A stretch of DNA of 64,000 nt from Endozoicomonas sp. G2_1 (GTDB lineage Bacteria; Pseudomonadota; Gammaproteobacteria; Enterobacterales; Alteromonadaceae). Shown one piece after another: positions 17,047 through 25,797 of this stretch. Numbering within the stretch: position 1 is the first letter of the stretch; the number at the start of each line of letters is the position of its first letter. The notes under the pieces were generated by a model. It saw only the letters and a program-made list of their open reading frames with translations, searched no databases and was not told the DNA's origin. Position numbers and translations under genes: made by a program. The stretch lies in contig NZ_JAGHQT010000009.1 of the NCBI RefSeq assembly GCF_017744155.1, positions 62,001 through 126,000 on the forward strand. The letters run 5' to 3'.

Positions 17047-20000
17047 TCAGCCTTTAAACAAGTCATCATAAACCTGTTGCAACTTATCAGCAGTAATAGG
17101 TTTGGCAATATGCATATTCATACCAGCAGCTAAACTCATGGCTTGATCTTCATCTCTGGCGTGAGCCGTCATCGCAACAACTGGCAAACCGTTAAAATGC
17201 GGCATTGCTCGTATCCGTTTAACTGCGGTCAAACCATCCATAACCGGCATTTGAATATCCATAAAGACCAAATCAAACTCGTGTTCTTGAATAGCTGCAA
17301 TGGCTTTTTCGCCGTTATCAACGATGGTGACTTGGGCGTTTAATGCCAATAACAACTCTTTGGCAACCAACTGGTTAATAAGATTATCCTCAACTAACAA
17401 TACCTGAGCTTGGTTGTAACCATCGCTGTTCTGTAGCGCGGATGATTCATCACGACGGGCGTTTGATAAGGTACTTTCCCGTGATAAGGTACTGGGTGCC
17501 ACTTGATTGGTTTTGTCAGGGGCCTTATTAGTTGACTGCTCTGTATTGGTATCCGAGGTAATTTCAACAACCTCTGTAGGTGTTGCCAAAGCTGTTTTCT
17601 TGTTGTGATACGTTTGCAATACAGTGCGCAAGCTTCCGCGATATAAAGGCTTTTCAACAAAAACATAATTGAGTCGAGCGCGGTCTAACCAAGTGAGAAT
17701 TTGTTCGGGATAGTCAGTGACTGCGGCTTGGCAAATAGCCAATACGATATCTTGGCTTTGCAGCCAAGTTGTCAGCTGATCAATATCGATTGACGAGTTA
17801 GCACTATTGTTAAGCCCATCCTCCAATCGTTCAATATCAACAAAAACAATGTCCGTATTGTTGTCCTCACTAAGTCCACTATTCACTTGCGCAATAGAAT
17901 ACTGCTGACAATGGCTATGGCTTTCGATGAAAGCTTGTAAGTTTGCTGGCAGCACTTGTTCAATTTGCCCAAACCTAATGTGTTCCAGATGCAAGCTCTG
18001 CTCACCGTCAGGTAAGGCAGTCAACGGCAGTACCGTCATCGGTAACACAAACGAGAAGGCACTGCCTTGGCCTAAGGTGCTATCAAGGCGAATGTCACCG
18101 CCGAGCAAGGTCACGATTTGTCGACAAATAGACAAACCAAGACCAGAGCCACCGTATTGTCGGGTCATCGACTGGTCAACTTGACTAAACGCTTCAAATA
18201 ACCCTTCCTGTTTAGCTTTAGCAATACCAATACCACTGTCTTCAACACTGAATCGAACCAGTGCCTGCTGTCCTTTGTTACCGGTAAATTCGAGCTTAAT
18301 TTCAATACCACCTTGATGAGTAAACTTAATCGCATTGTTAACTAAGTTCGACAGCACTTGAATCAAGCGCATTTCATCAGTATCAACTAATTCAGGTAAG
18401 GTGTTGTCGCAGTGAATTGTTAGATTAAGCTGCTTTTTCAGCACTTGTTGAACATTCAACTGAACAACATTAGCCAGCACATTGTCTAGTAAACAAGGCC
18501 CCTTAACTAATTCCATTTTACCCGACTCAACTCGAGTCAAATCCAATAATCCGTCAATTAGATGTAATAAGTTACCTGCAGCAATCACTGCGTTGTCTAA
18601 ATACTGCTGCTGTAAGTGGTTAACCGGCGTTCTCATTAAGAGCTGCATCATGCCTTGAATGGCATTAATCGGTGTTCTAATTTCGTGACTCATATTGGCC
18701 AAGAACTGACTCTTCGCTCGGTTGGCATTTTCAGCTTGTTCCTTGGCCGCAACAATTGCCACTTGGCTTTGGTACTGCTCAGTGACATCGCGAATAATAT
18801 TAACGCTGCCAAGCAACTCGCCTTTTTCAGTAAAGAAGTAGCTACAGTAAACTTGATAGTGACTGTTATTGGCGCTGACTGTTCGGGTTAGTTCACCTAA
18901 GTGATCCGGGGTCAATAAGCGATGTTCAGCCAGTACTTCTGCAATGCTTGCCGGTAATTTGGCATCAATATTAGTGCCGAGTAACTGATGACTTGGCAAA
19001 CCAATAAATTTTTCAAAGGCTTGGTTAACACCTATCAAACAACAGTGGGTATCACTGAACAAAATTAATTCAGGCATTGCATTCATTACTGATTTTAAGC
19101 GGGCGTAATCCTGCTCACGCTGAATACTGGTTAATTGGAGTTGCTCTGTTTTTTCATCAACACGGCGGTCAAGCTCTTGATTTTGTTCTTTGAGTTGCTG
19201 CAATAAAGCCCGGTTTTCACCAAAAATATTTTCCACAATAACAAACCAAGGCAACCATGCATTCGTTGGCCTAATCTTACCGGGATCACCATCGGCACAG
19301 TGCTCAATATGGCGAATAAACAGCTTAGTTGGCCGAATAAAGGTCTTCATTGACAAATAGTAAACCAAAGTCAAGAAGATAGTCAGACCAGCCAGCACCG
19401 TCATAATCGTTAAGACAAACTGCTTTAAAACCGGTGAAATAAAAGCGAGCTGACTCTGGTAGCTGACCAACATCCACTGACTTTGCGGTAGTAACATGGT
19501 TTGAACAACATAATCGTTTTGTTGCCAATTGCCTTGATTCGCCAGTAAATCGGCATTAGTAATATGTTTAAGTGAATCTGGCACCAATTTTTGCCAAACA
19601 CTCGGTTGCACGCTGGTGAGGTTGTTATCTGCATGCCACAACACGTGCTGTTGTTGATCTAGCAACAGTAACGTTCGACCGGTTAAGTCGTGTTCATTGA
19701 GGTTTTGTGTTAACAAATTAGCCAGTGCAGCGAGGCGAAAATCGATAATCAAGACTCCCTTAAGCTGCTCTTGATGATATACCCCAGTCGCGAGTGAAAT
19801 GCTCATGCCGGTGCCGGCACCGTCGAGGTAAGGGACTGACCACAGTACCTGATCAGGTTTGCTTTGAGCAAAGCGATCGAAAAACTGTTGGCCACTCATA
19901 TTTTCGTTGTAACGCCAACTTCGCTTACTGACCCAAGGATATAAATTAACAAACTGATTTGCTGATAAGTAATAAAACCAAGTCGCTTCGGGTAGTGTTT

Positions 20001-20457
20001 TTTGCGCATTAATAAAGCTGGGCACTAAGCCACTTGCCATGGTCAACTCTTGTTTCATCGCTTGGTCAAAATCGTCTAACCGACCAAGCCCTGTGATGTT
20101 CCCCCCCAAATGGTAGCGCTTTTCCATAATATCAAAGTCGTCGACATGTAAATAAAACTCATCACCTTGCTGTACTAAGGGGGGCGCTTTGATATTGAGC
20201 TCTTCTGGGTGTTGTAAAAAATATTCGGCATATTGTTTCATCGCCGCTAACGTTTGAATGCCAAGTGCCATTTTGTTGTCCAACAACTCGGTTTGATGCT
20301 TTAATTCATCCAAGTGTTCAACTTTGTAGGCTTGGAGTTGTTGGTAGTAGCGAAAAGATGTTAAGCCAATCGCAATAACGGTAATCGCAACAAAAACCAG
20401 CATAATCGCCCAGTTAAAACTGCGAAAGACTTGATGAGAACGTTGATATCGAGACAC
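17047..20457 (-). CDS. Hybrid sensor histidine kinase with extracytoplasmic sensor, PAS and receiver domains
   Basis: A 1136-residue membrane sensor kinase. TM1 lies near residues 15-33, a Cache-like periplasmic domain spans about 35-340, and TM2 about 345-368. A PAS domain follows near 455-560 (SVMNAMPELILFSDTHCCLIGVNQAFEKFIG). Then come HisKA (NMSHEIRTPINAIQGMMQLL, about 590), HATPase_c (N box NLVNNAIKFT, G1 DSGIGIA, G2 GGSGLGLSI) and a C-terminal receiver (LLVEDNLINQLVAKELL, phospho-Asp in DLVFMDIQMPVMDG). Between kinase and receiver is a degenerate receiver-like stretch. The start codon is GTG at 20457. No cognate regulator lies beside it. The ligand is unknown. Confidence 0.92.
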   Translation of the reverse strand: MSRYQRSHQVFRSFNWAIMLVFVAITVIAIGLTSFRYYQQLQAYKVEHLDELKHQTELLDNKMALGIQTLAAMKQYAEYFLQHPEELNIKAPPLVQQGDEFYLHVDDFDIMEKRYHLGGNITGLGRLDDFDQAMKQELTMASGLVPSFINAQKTLPEATWFYYLSANQFVNLYPWVSKRSWRYNENMSGQQFFDRFAQSKPDQVLWSVPYLDGAGTGMSISLATGVYHQEQLKGVLIIDFRLAALANLLTQNLNEHDLTGRTLLLLDQQQHVLWHADNNLTSVQPSVWQKLVPDSLKHITNADLLANQGNWQQNDYVVQTMLLPQSQWMLVSYQSQLAFISPVLKQFVLTIMTVLAGLTIFLTLVYYLSMKTFIRPTKLFIRHIEHCADGDPGKIRPTNAWLPWFVIVENIFGENRALLQQLKEQNQELDRRVDEKTEQLQLTSIQREQDYARLKSVMNAMPELILFSDTHCCLIGVNQAFEKFIGLPSHQLLGTNIDAKLPASIAEVLAEHRLLTPDHLGELTRTVSANNSHYQVYCSYFFTEKGELLGSVNIIRDVTEQYQSQVAIVAAKEQAENANRAKSQFLANMSHEIRTPINAIQGMMQLLMRTPVNHLQQQYLDNAVIAAGNLLHLIDGLLDLTRVESGKMELVKGPCLLDNVLANVVQLNVQQVLKKQLNLTIHCDNTLPELVDTDEMRLIQVLSNLVNNAIKFTHQGGIEIKLEFTGNKGQQALVRFSVEDSGIGIAKAKQEGLFEAFSQVDQSMTRQYGGSGLGLSICRQIVTLLGGDIRLDSTLGQGSAFSFVLPMTVLPLTALPDGEQSLHLEHIRFGQIEQVLPANLQAFIESHSHCQQYSIAQVNSGLSEDNNTDIVFVDIERLEDGLNNSANSSIDIDQLTTWLQSQDIVLAICQAAVTDYPEQILTWLDRARLNYVFVEKPLYRGSLRTVLQTYHNKKTALATPTEVVEITSDTNTEQSTNKAPDKTNQVAPSTLSRESTLSNARRDESSALQNSDGYNQAQVLLVEDNLINQLVAKELLLALNAQVTIVDNGEKAIAAIQEHEFDLVFMDIQMPVMDGLTAVKRIRAMPHFNGLPVVAMTAHARDEDQAMSLAAGMNMHIAKPITADKLQQVYDDLFKG

Positions 20458-20606
20458 GTGTTAGTCATGGAGAGGTATCGTAAAGATAAAATAAAGCACT
20501 CGCCCACTAATGGCAAGCGAGCGCATCATTTGCAGCGTGGATATCAGCGCATATTTACCTAAATGTGCAGGTATCAAGCAATTTGTTTATAGACGTATTC
20601 GGTTAG

Positions 20607-21164
20607 TTACGAAACCGCTTTAATAAAGCCTTTTAACTTGTCTTGCGTGCTCAACCACCAAGACGGTACCGCTTCACCATAACCAGACACTTGAATATTA
20701 GGATGAGCTCGCATAACCGTCGCTAAGCGCTGTTCCTGCTCAGGTTTCGCATCAATAAACAGTATGTGTTTACCCTTGTTTAACAACTCTTTAAACCGAA
20801 TAAAGTTTGCATTGGGCTGTTGAATACCGATAAAGCCCCCTTCCCATGTACAAAACCCTAAGATAACAACTCCGAGAAAAACAAACGGCATCCAACCAGC
20901 AGCGCTTTGATACCAGCCCATGCCATAAACCATTAACAACATCAGGGCTGTGGTAATAACTCCTAACAAGGCACCGCGTTCGGTTGAACGAACCACGTCT
21001 TTTTTCAATACTGCCGCCACTTCGTGTAATTGGTGTTGCTCAAGGTCTGCATCTCGTTCGCTTAGCACGTGAATTTGGGCATCAGTAAAACCGCTCTGTT
21101 CCAATTGACGCTCAACAGTTTCAAGTTCATTTAGATCATCTGCAACGTAATAATGTCTTAGCAT
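20607..21164 (-). CDS. Small two-TM membrane protein, function unknown
   Basis: A 185-residue protein. An N-terminal soluble segment (YYVADDLNELETVERQLEQSGFTDAQIHVLSE) resembles flavin/NAD-associated or stress-type 'general stress protein 17M-like' domains. Two adjacent TM segments follow (about residues 65-82 and 88-105), then a soluble C-terminal half. The ATG at 21164 has a clear GGGAG ribosome site. It stands between PhoH and the sensor kinase on the same strand with gaps of about 150 bp or more, so it is probably separate. I do not recognise a function. Confidence 0.7.
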   Translation of the reverse strand: MLRHYYVADDLNELETVERQLEQSGFTDAQIHVLSERDADLEQHQLHEVAAVLKKDVVRSTERGALLGVITTALMLLMVYGMGWYQSAAGWMPFVFLGVVILGFCTWEGGFIGIQQPNANFIRFKELLNKGKHILFIDAKPEQEQRLATVMRAHPNIQVSGYGEAVPSWWLSTQDKLKGFIKAVS

Positions 21165-21273
21165 AATTTACTCCCAACCGAATAGGTTAGCTCCAAAGTA
21201 GGTTAGACATTAATTGTACGTTTTTCAACCAAATCAAGATCAGAAATCTTAGTACTACAAGGATCAGTGAGAT

Positions 21274-21306
21274 AAAAAGCCCGATTGACATAAATATCAT
21301 CGGGCT
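21274..21306 (-). terminator. Terminator after phoH-like gene
   Basis: On the minus strand an AGCCCGAT / ATCGGGCT stem with a 13-base loop is followed by TTTTTATC, 35 bp after the PhoH stop. Confidence 0.8.
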
Positions 21307-21340
21307 GGCTTACTCAGTTTCAATGATTAATGAAGTAAAG

Positions 21341-22720
21341 CTACAAGTTTTCTTCTGCAAATGACGCCAGTCGGCTGCGCACCACGCCATTGAGGTTAAT
21401 GGTGGTACTGCCAGGGAAGTTTTTAAATCGCTCGACAATATAGGTTAAACCTGAAGTTAGCGCGGTTAAGTAGTTACTGTCTATTTGTGCCAAGTTACCT
21501 GAACAAACCAATTTAGTGCCCTCACCGCAACGAGTAATGATTGTTTTAAGCTGAGAGGCGGTGAGGTTTTGACATTCATCTAAAATGACAAAGGTGTTTT
21601 GGATCGAGCGTCCGCGCATAAAGTTAACTGACTTAAACTGAATTTTAGCTTTCTCCATAATGTAATTCATACTGCCAGTCATGCTTTCATCTTGTTTGTG
21701 CAGTACCTCCAGCGAGTCGGTAATTGCCGCTAGCCAAGGAGCCATTTTCTCTTCCTCGGTGCCCGGTAAAAAACCAATCGACTCAGCAATTTCAGGTGTA
21801 CTTCGGGTAACAATAACTTTTTCGTAAAAGCCTCTTTCGATCACTTGTTCTAAGGCTGATGCCAATGCCAACAAGGTTTTACCACAGCCCGCAGGGCCGG
21901 TCAGAATCACTAAATCAATATTAGGATCGAGCAATGCATCAAGCGCCATGCCCTGATAAACATTTTTTGGTTGAATGCCCCACGCATTCTTTGCCATTAA
22001 ACGCTCGCGGCTCAAGTCGAGAATTGACAGTTTTTCATCGTCCCAGCCAGTTACCTTGCCGGCAAAGTGTTCGCCTTCGTCGAGCAAGTATTCGTTGATA
22101 AACGCATTGGGGAGTAAATTCTTATCGACGTAATGCGTAGTATTACGGCCCTCTGTTTCACTCTCACATTCTTGAATTTGTTGCCAAAAATCACCTTCGA
22201 ACTTGTGATAGCCCTTGGTGAGAAACTGAATATCATCAATTAATTGGTCAGTGCGATAATCTTCAACATGCGCCAGCCCCGCACCTTTGGCTTTCAAACG
22301 CATGTTGATGTCTTTAGTCACTAACACGACTTTGCGCGGTGCTTTGTGTTTTTGCAGGTGTAAAGCGGTAGTAATAATGCGATTGTCATTTTCGTTAAAC
22401 GACAATTTCGCTTCTGATTGGGCTAATGTGTAATCATTAAATATCGATAAACAACCACTGGCGTTGTGTTCTGTACTATTGGGTAGTGGCACCCCCACTA
22501 GAATTTCTTCCGGACTTGCGTCAACTAAAGTATCTTCTAATGCTCTAATCGCGACGCGGGCATCGCGGCTAACATCTTTGCGGCGATCTTTTATTGAATC
22601 GAGTTCTTCAAGTACCGTCATCGGGACGACAACGTCGTGTTCTTGAAACGAAAGGAAAGCAAAAGGTTCGTGAAGTAAAATATTGGTATCTAGGATGTAC
22701 AGGGTTTTCTCGTCAGACAT
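21341..22720 (-). CDS. PhoH-family ATPase with N-terminal PIN domain
   Basis: A 459-residue protein of the PIN-PhoH2 type. The N-terminal PIN nuclease domain (about residues 5-150) has acidic residues in YILDTNILLHEPFAF, VLEELDSIK and DNRIITTAL. The C-terminal PhoH ATPase has Walker A GPAGCGKTLLALAS and Walker B TFVILDECQNLTASQLKT. PIN-PhoH2 proteins are RNA helicase/nuclease toxins or RNA-processing factors. An in-frame GTG at 22729 exists, but the ATG at 22720 has a GAG ribosome site at good spacing. The gene has its own terminator and stands alone, with no antitoxin-like gene upstream. Role in RNA metabolism is inferred from family. Confidence 0.88.
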   Translation of the reverse strand: MSDEKTLYILDTNILLHEPFAFLSFQEHDVVVPMTVLEELDSIKDRRKDVSRDARVAIRALEDTLVDASPEEILVGVPLPNSTEHNASGCLSIFNDYTLAQSEAKLSFNENDNRIITTALHLQKHKAPRKVVLVTKDINMRLKAKGAGLAHVEDYRTDQLIDDIQFLTKGYHKFEGDFWQQIQECESETEGRNTTHYVDKNLLPNAFINEYLLDEGEHFAGKVTGWDDEKLSILDLSRERLMAKNAWGIQPKNVYQGMALDALLDPNIDLVILTGPAGCGKTLLALASALEQVIERGFYEKVIVTRSTPEIAESIGFLPGTEEEKMAPWLAAITDSLEVLHKQDESMTGSMNYIMEKAKIQFKSVNFMRGRSIQNTFVILDECQNLTASQLKTIITRCGEGTKLVCSGNLAQIDSNYLTALTSGLTYIVERFKNFPGSTTINLNGVVRSRLASFAEENL

Positions 22721-22851
22721 ATCAATCACTCGTAATACTCATTGAAAACAACCGCATTACCTAATGGCAAAGTACAGAGAACAACAAGACGCACTCAACG
22801 CAGCTTACAGAGCAAAGAACAGTGATTGAGCCCTAGCTAAGCCAGCGTATT

Positions 22852-23013
22852 ATACCAATTGAATTAATTAGATGAGCAGTTATAGCGCAGGAAAAATTGC
22901 TCAATAACAAGGCTTTATTTTTCGTAACTAGTTATTCTAATTTCAAAAATAATAACGCAGTTAGTGACGATTTTAACCAGCTAGAATGAACACATAATTA
23001 TTGAAATTGGTAT
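22852..23013. repeat. MITE-like inverted-repeat element, 162 bp
   Basis: The outer ends ATACCAATT and AATTGGTAT are perfect inverted repeats. The near-terminal sequences (GAATTAATTAGA on the left, TAATTATTGAAATT on the right) extend the symmetry imperfectly. It sits between phoH and tsx with no coding potential. It looks like a dispersed palindromic element of the kind common in Alteromonadales genomes. The family is judged by form; no transposase is present. Confidence 0.55.
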
Positions 23014-23142
23014 TAGCCAATCGATAACGCACCAATAACCTAAAGTGACACTCCTTATTTTTTGATGCAGACAACTTAACTGTGACAGTTAGTGAGTTGT
23101 TTGACAAGGACTAATGAGTAATTATTTTGTGACGAAAACAAA

Positions 23143-23170
23143 ACAGCCGCTAACGAGAGCGGCTGTAAAA
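23143..23170 (-). terminator. Terminator after tsx-like gene
   Basis: CAGCCGCT / AGCGGCTG, an 8-bp stem with a six-base loop, is followed on the minus strand by TTTTGTTTT, about 60 bp after the gene's stop codon. Confidence 0.85.
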
Positions 23171-23224
23171 ATTTGTGCTAGTGGATGTCTAGCGAACCTA
23201 GTTCGTGGTCTTCATTCCATTGAA

Positions 23225-23938
23225 TTAAAAATGAAATTTAGCCAATAGGTTAACATTGCGCTCGTCAACGCCGTCGATACCAAATTTGTTGTTCCAATAA
23301 ACATACTCAATGCCGAGATAAAACTTGTTGTCTAAGTTTAAGTGCGGCGCAATATCGTACTTGAGCTGCGAGGTAAAGTTCATATGGGTTTTGCCATTGG
23401 TGCCCGGTACAATATTGTCGACATGAGTAGCGTAATCGATAAAGCCATCGTAGATTAATGGACCAATTGGTAAAGCCCACACTAAGGTCGCTTGCCAGCT
23501 GTTGTCACCGCGTTCGTTATTGCGATGAAAACCAGTTAGTTGAACATAGTTAAAGCCAGGAATAACCAAATCAGTACCTAAGCCCAATAAATAGTTATTG
23601 TCGCCGACAAACTCATTGGCCACCATTTCGATAGAAGGCACCACGTAAACGTTTTTAAACCAAGATGTTTCAAATGACGATACGCGGATACGCGGAGTAA
23701 ATTCGCCATACGTTTCGTAGTCACCATTAGCTGACTTTAAGCGGTCAACAAAAAGAAAAGCGTCGCCCCAATCAGTGCCAGCAGCATATTCAAAGGTATA
23801 AACCTCGCGATCGCTATCACCCACTTGATAGTTGTTGCCGTTTAAGTAGGTAACACTAAAATCTGACCACAGTGTTTTTGCCGCACAAACACTTGAAAAT
23901 GAAAATAAAAGAACCAAGCTTAGCACTTGCTTAACCAT
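23225..23938 (-). CDS. Tsx-like nucleoside-specific outer-membrane channel
   Basis: A 237-residue outer-membrane beta-barrel of the Tsx/OmpK family. A signal peptide (MVKQVLSLVLLFSFSSVCAA) is followed by LWSDFSVTYLNGNNYQ, then alternating amphipathic strands (AAGTDWGDAFLFVDRL, TPRIRVSSFE, YVQLTGFHRN, WQATLVWALPIG). The C-terminal residue is aromatic (LLAKFHF), the usual barrel-insertion signal. It is divergent from a purine permease, so together they could move nucleosides and nucleobases across both membranes. Substrate is inferred from the family and neighbour. Confidence 0.88.
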   Translation of the reverse strand: MVKQVLSLVLLFSFSSVCAAKTLWSDFSVTYLNGNNYQVGDSDREVYTFEYAAGTDWGDAFLFVDRLKSANGDYETYGEFTPRIRVSSFETSWFKNVYVVPSIEMVANEFVGDNNYLLGLGTDLVIPGFNYVQLTGFHRNNERGDNSWQATLVWALPIGPLIYDGFIDYATHVDNIVPGTNGKTHMNFTSQLKYDIAPHLNLDNKFYLGIEYVYWNNKFGIDGVDERNVNLLAKFHF

Positions 23939-24206
23939 GCAAAAATATCCCTTAGGTAAAAAAATTGCGCGGATTCTATAGCTAAATGGCTATGACATAC
24001 AAGTGGCAATTATTCGGTAAACCAACCACAAACCAAACCAAATGGTCAGTATTTTAGTCATCAATGCGCTATTACCACAGAAAATAAGCACTCTAATCAC
24101 CACCCTACTTTGACCATGATAAAAACAAGTTTTTCTCTTTGAAAAACTTAACTTTTTTAATGAAATCACCTACTCAATTCAGTACACTGCGCGCGATTTT
24201 TACCTC

Positions 24207-24249
24207 AAGCTTTTACTCAAAACGTTTAACCCGAAGCTTTTATTCAAAA
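24207..24249 (+). repeat. Two 16-bp direct repeats with 27-bp period in the permease leader
   Basis: AAGCTTTTACTCAAAA (24207) and AAGCTTTTATTCAAAA (24234) differ at one base. They lie just before the permease start. The first is followed by ACGTTTAA, a weak PurR-like core. They may be binding sites for a regulator or a local duplication. Confidence 0.4.
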
Positions 24250-24252
24250 ATA

Positions 24253-25557
24253 ATGGATGCCACAATGCTCGAGCGCTTATTTAAACTCAGCCAACACCAG
24301 ACTAACGTCAAAACCGAAATTATCGCCGGTTTAACGACATTTATGACTATGGCTTATATCATCTTCGTCAACCCAGCTATATTGGCTGATGCCGGCATGG
24401 ACAAAGGTGCGGTCTTCGTCGCCAGCTGCTTAGCGGCGGCTATCGGCTGTTTTATTATGGGCTTTATCGCCAACTACCCAATAGCACTAGCACCAGGCAT
24501 GGGGCTCAATGCATTTTTCACTTATGGTGTCGTTTTAGGCATGGGCTACAGTTGGCAAACAGCTCTAGGTGCCGTCTTCTTGTCCGGTATTATTTTCTTA
24601 CTATTGAGCGTTTTTAAGGTAAGAAAGTGGATTATTAACGCCATTCCACACACGCTTAAACTTGGTATCGCCACGGGTATTGGTGCATTTTTGGCGCTAA
24701 TAGCGTTAAAAAACGCTGGCATCATTGTCGCTCACCCAGCAACGCTCGTCACCTTGGGCAACATTACCGAATTTACACCGCTAATGAGCATGCTTGGCTT
24801 TTTTGTTATCGCTACGCTAACCGCTCGCAATGTACCGGGTGCAGTATTAATCGCGATTTTGGTGGTCACTGTCATTGGTCTAGCTGCCGGGCAAGTGGAA
24901 TACTCAGGCGTTATTTCAATGCCGCCAAGCTTAGCGCCAACCTTTCTTGAACTGGATTTAAAGGCCGCTTTTGACATTTCAATGCTGAGCGTGATTTTCG
25001 CCTTTTTGTTTGTTGATTTATTCGATACCTCAGGCACTTTAATCGCGGTGACACAGCGAGCAGGACTCACCGACAAAGACGGTAAAATTGAGCGTTTGGG
25101 CAAAGCGCTTTCAAGTGATTCAATCGCCACCTTATCTGGCGCCGCTTTGGGTACATCAACCACAACAAGTTACATTGAAAGTGCCTCTGGTGTCGCCGCA
25201 GGCGGTCGTACCGGACTCACCGCAGTTGTAGTTGGCATCTTGTTTACTCTGAGTATTTTCTTTGCACCACTTGCTGGTATGATCCCAGTTTACGCTACCG
25301 CGGGCGCAATGTTTTACGTCGCCATACTCATGCTCAACAATTTAAAAGACATTAATTGGCAAGATATTTCAGAAGCGGCGCCAGTCACAGTTGTCTTGCT
25401 ATTTACACCATTAACTTTCTCTATTGCTCACGGTATTACCCTCGCGTTCATCACATATACCTTCACTAAAGCACTATCTGGTAAAGCCCAAGAAGTGAGC
25501 ATAAGTGTTTGGGTATTAACGGCTTTGTTTATCGCAAAAATAGCTTTCTTGGGATAA
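24253..25557 (+). CDS. NCS2-family purine (adenine/guanine/hypoxanthine) permease, AzgA-like
   Basis: Inner-membrane purine:proton symporter of about 434 residues with 12-14 TM segments. It opens MLERLFKLSQHQTNVKTEIIAGLTTFMTMAYIIFVNP and has GMGLNAFFTYGVVLGMGYSWQTALG and FLFVDLFDTSGTL...GTSTTTSYIESASGVAAGGRTG, the AzgA/GhxP signatures. The longer frame starting TTG at 24139 would add a non-conserved leader. ATGs at 24253 and 24265 both fit; I chose the first. Neither has a clear ribosome site. It is divergent from tsx, suggesting a salvage pair. Confidence 0.9.
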   Translation: MDATMLERLFKLSQHQTNVKTEIIAGLTTFMTMAYIIFVNPAILADAGMDKGAVFVASCLAAAIGCFIMGFIANYPIALAPGMGLNAFFTYGVVLGMGYSWQTALGAVFLSGIIFLLLSVFKVRKWIINAIPHTLKLGIATGIGAFLALIALKNAGIIVAHPATLVTLGNITEFTPLMSMLGFFVIATLTARNVPGAVLIAILVVTVIGLAAGQVEYSGVISMPPSLAPTFLELDLKAAFDISMLSVIFAFLFVDLFDTSGTLIAVTQRAGLTDKDGKIERLGKALSSDSIATLSGAALGTSTTTSYIESASGVAAGGRTGLTAVVVGILFTLSIFFAPLAGMIPVYATAGAMFYVAILMLNNLKDINWQDISEAAPVTVVLLFTPLTFSIAHGITLAFITYTFTKALSGKAQEVSISVWVLTALFIAKIAFLG

Positions 25558-25666
25558 TTAACAACAGCCTATTAAACAATAAAAATCAAGGCTCGTATGT
25601 ATACCAACTAAGCCGAGATAAAAGTTGCCTGATTGGCGTTAATTTCTCGTGATTCAACAACAAAAT

Positions 25667-25691
25667 GGCGCTAGAATAGCGCCCTTTTTTT
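25667..25691 (+). terminator. Terminator after purine permease
   Basis: GGCGCT / AGCGCC stem (6 bp, five-base loop) followed by CTTTTTTTT, about 110 bp after the stop. Confidence 0.85.
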
Positions 25692-25797
25692 ACCAGTCGC
25701 AAATAACTATCCCTAATCGTCTATAGTATTTATTTACCAATAAATACTTTTAGCCTATTTTTTGCGGCAATATTTTTCGCGTGGAGACAACCCTATT

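Noticed and set aside
24139-24252. N-terminal extension of the purine permease from TTG at 24139
   Set aside because: The extra 38 residues are not conserved in the family and contain the direct repeats; they look like leader DNA.
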